From Hermodice carunculata (lineage: Eukaryota; Annelida; Polychaeta; Eunicida; Amphinomidae): a stretch of DNA of 64,000 nt. The notes below the pieces were generated by a model. It was not told the DNA's origin. It saw only the letters and a program-made list of their open reading frames with translations, and searched no databases. The stretch is from positions 69,498,591-69,562,590 of the forward strand of contig OZ026624.1 of assembly GCA_964020975.1 (NCBI GenBank), written 5' to 3'. The translations under genes and the position numbers were made by a program. Of the stretch, positions 26,301-39,200 are shown piece by piece. Position 1 is the first letter of the stretch. Each line of letters starts with the position of its first letter.

Positions 26301-29300
26301 TGAGTTAGTGCTGTGATGCTGCACATGTTAATGTTTTTGTATGAAGGTCATGCTCACACAGTGCATGCATGACTTTGACCTCATTTCTGGGGTCACAGTG
26401 CAACATACATGAATTTTACTCTTCATTATAACTTGAGAACTACTTGAACCTTGATGTTGCACATGTTAGTGTTCTTTTATAATGGTCAGACTTACTCAGA
26501 ACATGGGTGACCTTGATCCTTTCCCAAGTTCATAGATCTGCAAGTGTGATGAATGTCAAGATCAGCTGAGCATGGGCTGTTCACACAGCCCTCTTGTTTT
26601 TCTTTTTTAGTCAATTTTAAACTACATATGCATATATTCATTTATTTACCTCATTCACATCATCTTGTATGTATTTGCACAAAGATTTGAGTTTGATGCT
26701 TTTTAAAATTTTAAGCCTATTTGCTTCTGGATGCTGGATTTTCAGTGATTCTCCTTCTACTGAGGCCACCCCAAATGCACTGGAAATGTGACCTTATTAA
26801 AGGGGTAAACTTCTCGCATGCAGCAATAGTTGCTGCCCTAAACTGTCCCATGTTTGTATACGGCTGTCCCCTCAGTTATGCAAGCACCACTATTACATTT
26901 AAGTTTTCTGATCATAATTTATGTTTTATATAGTTAAATTTATATATGAACTCCACTGGAAATAAGTCAGCAGACTTTGTTGGGTTACCTTTGAACAGTG
27001 CTAAATACAATCAAAATTATTTTGTACTAGAGATATAGTAGTACACTTCAGGCTGTAGAAACTCAAACATGCTGACCACAGCAGACCAGGTGAGAAGAGA
27101 ATATAGTTTGAAGACACTATACACAGATCAAACAGAATGGCAGCAAGAGACCAAGGGTGCATTGATTCACTACATACATGTAGTATTTAGGCCAAGTTAC
27201 CAGGTGTAGATTCTTGGTACTGTCATATCTGCTCACAAAATGTCATGTTCATCACAGTAAAGAAATTCTTCATCAATTTTATTGCAGCAGTATTTCCTAA
27301 TTTTTATTGTATGTGCCATTCAACCAATTACAAACAAGGAAAATATGAAGTTTTGGTTATTGTTGCTATGTTACTTTTGGAGAAAATGGAACTTTTTGGT
27401 TCGAAAATGTAAAAGACATGACAAGACCAACTGGGTATGACCTGTGACCAAATAATTCTGGGAATTTTGTAAAAAAAAAAAACATATCAAATTAACAAAA
27501 GTTCAAAGGTTATTGTTTGTATGTCCATACACCAAAAAATCAGGTAACATGTTTTGATATTTTGAAAAAAAGTCACATCCGTGACACAAATTTACCATTT
27601 TCTGAATAAAATGTCCAATAAATCACTCTATTTTAATTTTCAGACATAAAGTAATATTTTATACCCTTGAAGATGTTAGCTGTTGGAAAATATATAGTTT
27701 TGCAACTGTGGCATTTCCGTTGTATTTTACCCCTCAAGAGAGGCCATCCCTCTTATAAGGCCACATTTCTAGTGGATTTGGGGTGACCTTATCAGAGGGG
27801 GACCACTGGACTGAAGATTGATTTCATGGTGTGATGATTGACTGTCATAAAAAAAAAAATTATCTTGAATCTGTTTCTGTAGGAATCACTACATTTGCTC
27901 GGTGTACGCCGCCAGATTGATGGTGCCCCGAAAGACCGGACTCATTGTCAACGTTTCCTCAGGCGGGGGACTCAGCTACCTCTTCAATGTTGCCTATGGT
28001 GTAGGGAAGGAGGCTGTGAGTAGTGTACCATGTAACCCCATTAGCTGTACCAAGTTACCCCATTCACTTTACCATGCTACATCTATACTACACAATATGA
28101 CCTCCCGTACTGTACCATTTTATTCCTGAACGTGACATACATGTATACATGTACTCCAAGTTTCAATCCTTTCCTCCCCTATACCAGCTACAACTGACTT
28201 TTGGACAAACATCATCTGCTTTAAGCTTCAATGTTCATGCTAATTTAGCACAAGGGTGAGAAAGGCTAAGTGTGTGTATGTTTAATGTAATTGTGGGGGT
28301 TCTGAATTGTGTGTCATGCAAGATTTCAGACTTTATAACATGCAGCCTTTTTAAGCTTAGAGTGCTAAGTTCTAGAATGAGGTGACAGCTTCTCTGGACA
28401 CACTAAGGGTCCCATGTTCTCCAAGTGTGTCAAGGAAAGCTCTGGACTTGGATTGTTTACTATCTCTGGAACCAACAAATTTAGATGTGTCATGTTCAGC
28501 CTGATACAGTGGTACCTGCTATTTAAGACCACCCCTACAGCCAACAAAATGTGGTCTCATACTGCAGGTGGTCTTTAATTGAAGGTACATTTAACATGTA
28601 AATACAACAAATACAACAGAGGGTCTTGAAAGAGTGGTCTTAAAAAGACATGCGGTCTTAAATTGGAGGTGGTCTTTAGAGCAGGTACCACTGTACATGT
28701 GTAAGCCTAGGTCTGTGCATGAGGAGTTTGAGGGTGGAATCATTCAATCTAATAATTCAGATAAGTGTGACTATTGGCATGAGTAGCATTCAAAATGTGA
28801 TTTTATTCATTTATTTACTTTAAAAAAACTGATCAAAATTTATCTGTGCTTATCTTTACAATGGTACACAACCAAATCACCCCCTCCCCAAATGGTAAAA
28901 TTTTTTGTATAGTTGATTATGCAGGCTCATATATATATATATATAGCCAGGGGGATGATGGGGGTGTCAATTAACGCCTCCATCAGTGCCAAAAGGTCCA
29001 ATAATATCCACCAAATAAAACAAAACACAAGAGCAGCAACAACAACAAAAAATGGAAAGGAAGAAAGAAAGTACAGTGGTACCTGCTGTATGTGGCCACC
29101 CCTTCTGCCAAGAAAAAGTGGCCACATACAGCAGGTGACCTGTCACCACAGGTCAATTTACAAAGAAAGTGACTCCTATATCCTAGAGCCTAGTGGCCCT
29201 AAAAAGCAATGCTGCTGCTCACGGCAGTGGTTGCATACAGCAGGTACCACTGTATCTCTTTAATACATGTGTACCTTAATAATTGTCTCTGCATAATTAT

Positions 29301-32300
29301 GTCTCCCCGTGCAACAGGGGGACACATTATGGTTTTTGCATCCGTTTCTTCGCTTCTTCTTCTTCTTCTTCTTCTTCTTCTTCTTCTTCTTCTTCTTGTG
29401 TGCGTTGTGAACGCAATAACTTGAGAAAGATTTGACTTGGGAAGTTGAAATTTTTTGTTAAGATGTTCCTATATAAAACCTTGTTTGGGATTGCAGATGG
29501 GTGATCTTGACCTGCTTTTCAAGGTCACATGGGAATGTCATGTAAAATTGACGCGGACGCAATAACTCCGCAAGGATTTGACTAAAGAGGTTGAAATTTT
29601 GCATGATTATGTACCAAATTATGAACTAGGTTGGGTTTGTAGATGGGTGACCTTGACCTATTTTCAAGGTGACATGGCCACTTTTAAAAACCATTGCAGA
29701 TGCACTCGAAAAAGATTTGACTTAAAGAGGTTGACATTTTGTGTGATTATGTTTCTATGTAAGATTTTTGTAAGACTTTGCTTGTAACTGCAGATGTATG
29801 ACCTTGACCTATTTTCAAGGGCACGCTGGCATGTCATGTAAAACTGAAGCGGACGCAATAACTTCACAAGGATTCGACTTAAGAGGTTTAAATTTTGCAT
29901 GGTTATGGACCATAATATGAACTAGGTTGGGATTGTAGATGGGTGACCTTGACCTATTTCCAAGGTCACATGGCCACTTTTTAAAAATCATTGCAGATGC
30001 ACTCTTGAAAGATTTGACTTAAAGAGGTTGACATTTTATGTGATTATGTTTCTATGTAGAATTTTGTAAGACTTTGCTTGTAACTCTAGATGTATGACCT
30101 TGACCTATTTTTCAAGGTCACGTGGGCATTTCCTCTAAAATCAATGTGGACGTGATAACTCAAGGAAGATTTGACTTGGGAAGTTGAAATTATATGTGAA
30201 GATGTTCCTATGTATGATCTTGCTTGGGATTGCAGATGGGTGACCTTGACATTTTTCAAGGTCATGTGGGCATGTGATCTAAAATTGACACGCATGCAAA
30301 AACTCTGCAAGGATTTGAGGTAGGAGGTTGGAATTTTGCTTGTTTATGTTCCATAATTCCAACTTGGTTGGGATTGTAGATGGGTGACCTTGACATATTT
30401 TCAAGGTAACATGGCCACTTTTTAATTGAATCTGAATCTGAATCTGAATCTTAAAAATCATTGCAGGTGCACTTGAGAAACATTTGTCTTAAAGGGGTTG
30501 ACAAATTGTGTGATTACGTTTCTATGTAAGACTTTTGTAAGACCTTGCTTGTAACTGCAAATGAATGACCTTGACTTATTTTTCAAGGTCACGAGGTCAT
30601 TTTGTCAAAAATCAATATTTTGAAATGTCAATAAAGAGTGTACCTTCACCATATCTGTAGATCATTGGAATCAGTATGCCTATTTATAAAAATAAGGATG
30701 ACAATAGTAAGGGCACACGGTGAGACATTTGATTTTCTATGGGAAAATCAGCCTGTTCTAGTTGTATTTGTGTCTTTTTGTCCAAAACCACTTCCTAGTA
30801 GTTCCACACAATAATTCATTCAACCAAGAGTACTCTACTTATTCTGATTGATTATAGCACTTTAAAGAACGAAAAAATCTGTTTTAGAATTTTCACATTT
30901 TAAAAATTTAATATGCCAAGAACTGTTTAGGGTCCATGTTCATATAAAACTTTTTCAATTGGAAATCATACTATTGATGGTAAAAATATCCCACCAATGA
31001 AAGAAAAATGTTGGACCTTTTTTAACTTGTTTTCAACTGTTTTTCTTGGACCTTTAATTCCTTTATTGTCATTTTGTTAATACATCAAACCCAGCTTTAG
31101 AAATGCTCTTGGAGACAGAACTGAATCAGTACTTTTCTTAATATTGAAGGAATGAAAAAGAGCTGTTTTACATTCAATATTTGTTATGTCAAAACTTTGT
31201 TCTTAGATTGGGAACCTTTGACCTTTATGTGGAAACTTGGTTGAGCAACTCTGGACCTTTTCAACCTTAATTTATCCAATGTTTGACCTTTCAATATGTT
31301 TAGAGCAACTTCAGGTCTACATCTTATATGCTTACATTTACTGGCATTATGTTGTGTCCCTCTGACCGGAAGACTGCCGTAAAGAAACAATTCTAATTGA
31401 AAATCAACAAATGTATTAATGAATAAAGTAAATGAAAAAAACCAAAAACACAAAGCAAATGGAAAGAAGTAAAATAAAGGAAAACTTGATATATTGAGAG
31501 AAAACGAAAGCATTTAAGTTCAAAAAGTGCAGTTTTTTTACCCGTTATTACATTATAGATTTTTTTTTTCAAGTAGGTCTATGTAAAGATGGCTGTCATC
31601 TTTGTAGTAGGTCCATGTTCTTGCAGTACAGTTTATTTAATAAGCAACTAGGATGAGTTCACATATATCTCATTATAGTTTACCTGGTAAAGCAAAAAGA
31701 GTCACTGTGTTACAATAGTTTTAGAGCTGTATCACCTTAAAGACTAGTTTTACGGTAGTGGTGCTGTGCCCTGGTAAACCGAAAAGACTACTTTCAATGT
31801 AATTGAACTATGACCTGGTAAACTAAGTCCACTATCTTTTGTGGCCAACTCCATGAAGTTAAAAATTCACATATACGGTACATGTACATAAGCAAAGGAT
31901 ACATTGTTGCAAAGGCCATGATCAACAGATCATAAATATGATAAAAGTATGACCCTTTAGTTTTAATTGCTGACAAAAATGTGCTTTGATCTGAAATTGC
32001 AATGCAACATCGGTATGCAGAAGTGTGGAAATAACTTATTACCAGTTCAACCAAATTGTGTACTGTTTTCTCTGAATTGCTCCTAACAAGTGTGCATAAA
32101 AAGTGGCCCACAGATTTTCTTTATGTGCATTTGTTTTGGAATTTGAAGACCGGATCTAACAAACCCACAATGTACAGTGGCATCAACCTTGGAGCACTGT
32201 AACATTTTTACAAAACAAGCACATATAAAAATTCTAGAGGATGCTTTTTCATCCACATACATGTACGTAGCCAGTAATTATCTGAAAACAGTTTGCTGTT

Positions 32301-32750
32301 TGATAGAATTAAGCATTATGATGTACTTTTCACATTTGTGTATTCATAGCATATTACATTGTAATTTCTGATCAAAGAAGTCGTTGTCTTTACACTAATG
32401 TAAACTAAAGGGGACTATTTTAGCTTGTTATTTAATCTATTGATCATGGCCATTTCAACAAAATATACTTTGCTTGTACTTATGTGAATACTTTTCAGTT
32501 CATGCAGCCTGAAAGGTGACAATTTTAATAGTTGACTGGGGCATAGCTCGACTACCTTCTGAAATAAAGGCTAATCAAATCAGAACCAACATTTTTCTTG
32601 ATGAATATTTCACTGTTAAATAAAAAACATAGCTACTATTAATATTCTGTCTTAACTTTCTTGATATGGCAGCATAAGACACCTTTCATATATATATATT
32701 CAAAAAGAACATAACATCATTCAGTTTCAAACAAAAATGTATTTACAGGT

Positions 32751-32785
<35 letters not shown>

Positions 32786-32839
32786 TGTATGTATGTATGT
32801 ATGTATGTATGTATGTATGTATGTATGTATTTATGTATG

Positions 32840-32918
<79 letters not shown>

Positions 32919-33194
32919 TGTATATTTATCATTACTTAATATTGTGAAATCTTTTTCAGCATCAGAATGTGAAGGAATTCTTAATGTTATGAATGTCTTA
33001 TTGGTTCATTCTAGATAGCATATTTGCCTGACAGCTGTGTATACACATGATAATAACGAATAATATATGTGGTTGGCGTATAGGATGATCTGTAAAAATT
33101 TGATGAGAAATAAGCTAAGACATAAAAGGCCAATACTTCAGTCAATTTACAACTTAGCGTGTACTTGTTAAATTTAAATCCACAAGCTGAAATG

Positions 33195-33269
<75 letters not shown>

Positions 33270-36200
33270 ATATATATATATATGTATATATATAATTAAG
33301 AATTAAACTTCCTCTCTAGTGTAATTACGGGCGCATGGTTGCAGTTTGTGTGACAGGCATTTCTGATGACACGCAGTAGCGCGTCATCAAAGAAATGCCT
33401 GTCACACAAACTGAAACCATGCGCCCGTAATTATACTAGAGAGGAAGTTTAATTCTTATATTTACATTTAACATCAATTTCTATTGACATAAGAGTAAGT
33501 ATTATCATTGATAGTTGATTTAAAATCGTTTTTAGCTTGTTAATTTACAAAAAATCGCCTTTTTGTTTACTAGTGGGAGGAGCCAAGTAGGCGGGGCTAC
33601 TACATCAGCCATCAGTTGTCAAGGCAACTCCTGGAACACAAAACTAGGAAAAAAATAGTTCCGAATAACACAACAACTTTATTTCAATAAAGCTTGCAAA
33701 ACCGGTAAAAGAAAACGTTTAGGCAAGTTTTGACGAGTAGATATGCAATTCTTGATCATCTGATACCGTCTTCCCATTATGCTTAGGCCTATGAATCGAA
33801 CGCTTCGTAGACAATTGGGAAGTGAAAATAGTCCCAGGCCAAGCATGAGGATATTATTGCGCAGCACGTTGGTTGCACGAGATGCTCTAGTGTAACCATT
33901 GCCTCATGAACTACACTACCGTTCCTATTCTTTCAATGCTAACAAAAATAACAAATGTAAATATTACAAATTGAATACAGGACCAGTGTGCATATACATG
34001 TATGCATGTGTATAAAGAGACTGTTTTTTTGGCCAGTATTGCAAACACAGTGCAAATATAAATGTTTGACAATGCACTATGTATACATGCATGACATGCT
34101 GTAGTACATACACTTGTAGGTACATGCTTCAGTAAATTTGCAACTTTAGAGTATGGTAAGCCAATGTAGACAAAAGGTCCAAAATTTTGGAATGGAGACA
34201 CGCCGACAATCAAAGTCTGGCTACAGGCCTGTTATAATAAGCATAGAACAAATTTTACAGAGTGCCCAGAGTTAAAGATGCAGGAAAATATGAAGCAATT
34301 TGCCATATGCACAGTACATGTATGTGTAGGAGGGTTGAATATTTATATTTTGTGAGTACAGTTGAACATGTCCATGCTCTCACCTGTGATAGGTTCCCCC
34401 TTGCCACAAGGATCTGGAACTGCCACAGTTGCTTTTCCAGTCCCACCTTCATATTTTTGTTCAAATTAATTTATCCACTGGAATCATCTTTGTAGAAATA
34501 TTTTAAAGGCTTAAAGGGAATAAGAATCGCTGCTACAACCAGGTGGCTAATTTTATGTTAATTATATGCACAGGGCAGGCCAGTATACATAGTATATCTT
34601 ATCTTATAATAAAGGCAAATAGAGAACACTCATTGGTTAAAAGGCTTATTCCATATTTTGTATACCATGCTATATGTTGCGACACATCACACTGTGATAA
34701 AGGAAAGTTATGTACAATGGTAGCCTCGTTTTCATCTCATAGCAGGCAAAAGCAGTGGCAATGGTGAACAAGCAACATTTTGCTATTGAAGGAGATTTAT
34801 TTTCCAAAAGAGCACCATTAATCCATTTGTTGCTGTTCGTTTATTTATTTATTTTTTTTTATGCCAACTAGTTGCCTTGAATATAAGATAAAATCACCAT
34901 GCCATGCTCTGACATGGTACATGAGATTTGGCCACCTCAGGAAGCTGTGTACCACTCAGCTCTTTGGGCTTCATGGTACACACCATGCTTTGGTGGCCAA
35001 ATCTCATGTACCCCAGCAGAGCATGGCATAACTGATATTGTCAGCGGGATAAGTGTGTAACACCTCAACCAATGGTACCCAGGCCTGACTCGCAAACAGT
35101 GATGAAAGAAAAGCTAATGATCACATGACCACTGTAGAATGACATCACAGCTGAAGAGCCCACCCAGGAAGTCAAAGTGGCCCACTCTTTCTTCCCACTT
35201 CTTATTACCTTTAACGGATGGTCCCTTATGACAGATGGTTTGTACTTACAGTGTGACCGGATGGCAACAGACTGCGCCATTGAGCTGAAGAAGCACAAGG
35301 TGGCGGTTGTTAGCCTCTGGCCCGGGGCAGTCAATACAGAGATGATCCAAGACCAGATGCAGCAGGGAAACATTGAGCAAAAGGTACTGGGTACATGATA
35401 ATCTTCAGTTTGACTTGAAATTAAATACTGTATAATCATTTACATCCCTGAGCAAAAAATTTCCCTAATTATCCTCAAAAGGGATTTTTGCAAGTTTCAC
35501 TTGGGAAATTGTCACCATCAAAGAGAAGTACATGTATTAATCATATGAGACCTACCATTTGTGTGTGTGTAAGTTTCTTTTTATAGTTTAATTAAAATAT
35601 TATGTGAAGGATGTTTTTGTGTTGTGACTTTATTAGGTTTAATCTGCCAAAATGTTCACGACTTGAATATTCCTGAGTAGGGTCGACTCTGGAAAACTTG
35701 GGAATATTTATCCCTGGCAAAAATTTATGATCACATAGTACTTGAATCAACTCAAGTCACAGCTTTAGTTGTCTGAGGGTGTGTACATGCTGTGTATATG
35801 TGAAGTAAATTGTATAAATACTGCTTAGTGCTTTTCTGGAGTTCCTTGCACACTGAACTTTCATGGATTTTGCATTCCTGAGTCATGCTGACACAATTTA
35901 AGTACATGTAGTCATGTATTAGTAAAATATTGATCCTTCACAGCACTAATTTGAAATTTCATGGATTTTGCATTGCTGAGTCAAGCTGATACATTTTAAG
36001 TAAGTCATGTATTGAAAAAAATCCACTTAAATGATTTTTAGCTCTGCTGACTTGTCAGTCAGCTGAGTTTATAGGATGGTCTGTCCTCCTGTCGTCCATT
36101 GTCCATATGTCCACAATTCACATTTTGGACTTCTAATTCAAAACCGTCAGCCAGATTCACTTCAAACATGGTGGCAATGTACCTTGGGTGGATCTCTATC

Positions 36201-39200
36201 ATGTTTGTTCAAATGGTCACACTTTAATGATGTCAATTTTTTATGAATTTTTTGTTCTTTTTGGGGGCAAATCATCAAAAATTTTCTTCTCCAAAACCGC
36301 TGACCCAATTACTTTGATATCACACATGAACACTCCTAGGGACTCATAGTTCTTAATTTGTTCATTGTGGAAGGGTCAAACAAGTTGTGTGTTAGGTGGC
36401 AATGCTATGGATTCCTGATTTTGAACGCTTTTTTCAATTCGGCTACTTATGGGTAAATGTACCTTTCCTATTGATTACTATGCAAGTCAATGCTAATTCA
36501 CATTTTTGATTTCCCTTCTGAAACTGTCGACCAGATCGATTATAAACTTGGTTGCAATGTAACTTGGGTGGGTCTTAACCAGGTTTGTTCAAATGGTCAT
36601 GCTCCAGTGAATTTGGATATATAATGATTTATTTGTTCTTTTTGGGGGGCAAATCTTAAAAAATCCTCTTTTCTAAAACCGCTCACGCAATTGCTTTGAT
36701 ATTACACAGGAACACTCCTAATGTCTGAATCTGTTCACCAGGTTACACTGCAATTTTTTTCCTATTTATTGATTTTCTTGTTTGGTGTGTTTTTGCTATT
36801 TTCAACTTCTTTTCCAGAACCATCACTCAGATTAAGCTGAAACTTGGTAGATATGTTCCTTGTGAAAGGGTCAAACAAAGTTGTTCACTAGGTGGCACTG
36901 CTATGGATTCCTGATTTTTAACAATTTTTTTCAATTTGAGTACTAATCAGAAAATGCACCTTTCTCATTGATTCCTATGCATTTTATTACGTTTCATTTT
37001 ATTCTGTATTATATTAATTTTTAAAGATATGGTTTATTCAAATTTTGTAATGAAATTCTAAAATTAAAATTTTAATAATCTATTCTTTAATTAGTTATAA
37101 CTTGAAAAATATTGATGATATGAAGAAAGCAAAACATGTTTTTGGAATAGCTTAACTAAACTGTAACAGAGGATACCCGCCTGAGACAAACTTCGTGAAC
37201 AACACTTAAAATTTGTTATAACATTGCAGTTTGCAGAAGTTTTTGCAGCTGGAGAGACACCAGAATATGCTGGAAAGTGCATTGTCCACTTGGCCAAAGG
37301 TAAGTGTATATCAGATATATCTGATAAGTTAGTCAAATCGCTACCTGAGAATTAGACTGGTCTATCTCCACTTTTTTAGGTTTTAAGAAAAAGCCCTCTG
37401 AAGTTGCGATACTTACAAAGGTAATACAAAGAACATTACAAATTTGAAATAATGCATGTTTAATATGCATGAAATGAAGACTTCGACCGTATATTATTAT
37501 ATATATAGGGATAGGGTAAAGTATTTTTTTAAAACTTTTGAAGTGGAGATAGAACATATCAATTAAAAAAAACAAACTCAAAATTAACTCACATTGTTCT
37601 ATCTTCAAACTTTTTTTCAAACATTAATGCAATTCTCATAGTTTCTCCTCTTTTTATGTAATCTAACCAAACTGAAGGTAGAAATGAAAGAAAGAAAGAA
37701 ATTCACACTGTCAACACTGCCTCAACTATGGCATAGTATGATGACTCGGTCGAAAGTATCACACTTAAGTTTGCTTCTTTAGAATGATACCAATAATGCA
37801 GATTTCCAGCTCAATGTAACACTTTCATTATAAAAAAAAGTCTACTCTGGAATAAATAGTGTCCTTGTCGTAACTATATTACCTCTTTACCTTGAAATAA
37901 ACATAAATAGCAGTTAAACAGCTATTCACTGTTGTTCATTAAACATCACAACTAAAATACACAAAAACGATTCACCCTCTCTGTATTTTGCAATAATGTA
38001 TAATTATGAAATCTGATTGCATGATTATTATGAAATAAGGCATTGACTGCACTTACATTGCAGACACTGCCTCAACTAGGCAATGGTGTGGTGACTAGAC
38101 CAGACATAAACATAACTATCAAAAATATATTTTGGCACCAATAATATAGGTCAACTGAACAATATTTTGTTTTCGTCGAATACAGTTACAAAAAGCACTG
38201 TACATATAAAAATATAATCTCATCTTTATACTTTGAAAAAAAAACCCAGATCAACCAGCTGCTCACTGGTAGTCATGATAATATTACAATTAGTATGCAG
38301 AAATAAGGACTTTATCTATTAAAATGATGCATATTAGTAGATTGCGTAATTATTTTGTAATAAGACTGACTGTCTTTAAATATTGCCAACACTGCCCCAA
38401 CTAGGGCATAGTGTAGTGCCTAGACTGGTAAATAAACATAAAACTTTGTGCTATTGCTTGCGGTTAATGCAATAATTTCAGTCTGTATCTGAGGTTATCA
38501 TCATACCTTGAATTGTGGAAGACAATAATGTACTTATGATCATACATAATAGCTATTTCTTACCTCTACACTTTGAATCAATTATGAGCCTAATCATCAG
38601 GTCACTGGTATTGATGATACATCACAAATAAAAAGAAAAAATAAGGATTCGCTTCCATCGTGTAGAATGATGTTATCATAACTGCAAAATTATATTGTAC
38701 TAAGACTTAGTAGCTGCACTGTTTTGTATTGCCGACACTGCCTGAACTGGGTCATAGTGTGGTGACTGGGAAACTATAAAAAAACCAAAAAAATGTCTGA
38801 TTCCATGTACTTAAATCTATGTCTTAACATTAATTTGTTTTCTTTGTAAAAAGTCATGAAACGGAACAAAATAGTGAATTGAATAGTGACAGGACACTAC
38901 ATGTATCAAAAAAGTCTGTTTTCAAAATCGGCCACGCTGCATACCAGCCCATACCTGTAAAAAACAGTTATGGCATTAATTAGTAAGCATAAGTTAACCA
39001 TCAATTAATCCACATATACATATTAATGTACTTTGTTCTATCTCCATTATAAATCAAATGTTAAACTTGTGAAACCGAAACTCATATTTCGGGAATGTAC
39101 TTTGTTCTATCTCCATTATAAATCAAATATTAAACTTGTGAAACCGACACTTATATATTTGGAAATGTACTTTTGTTCTATCTCCATTATAAATCTAATG

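Noticed and set aside
32737-33018. Frame of Ile-Tyr and Met-Tyr-Val-Cys repeats
   Set aside because: Translation of (TA)n and (TATG)n microsatellites.
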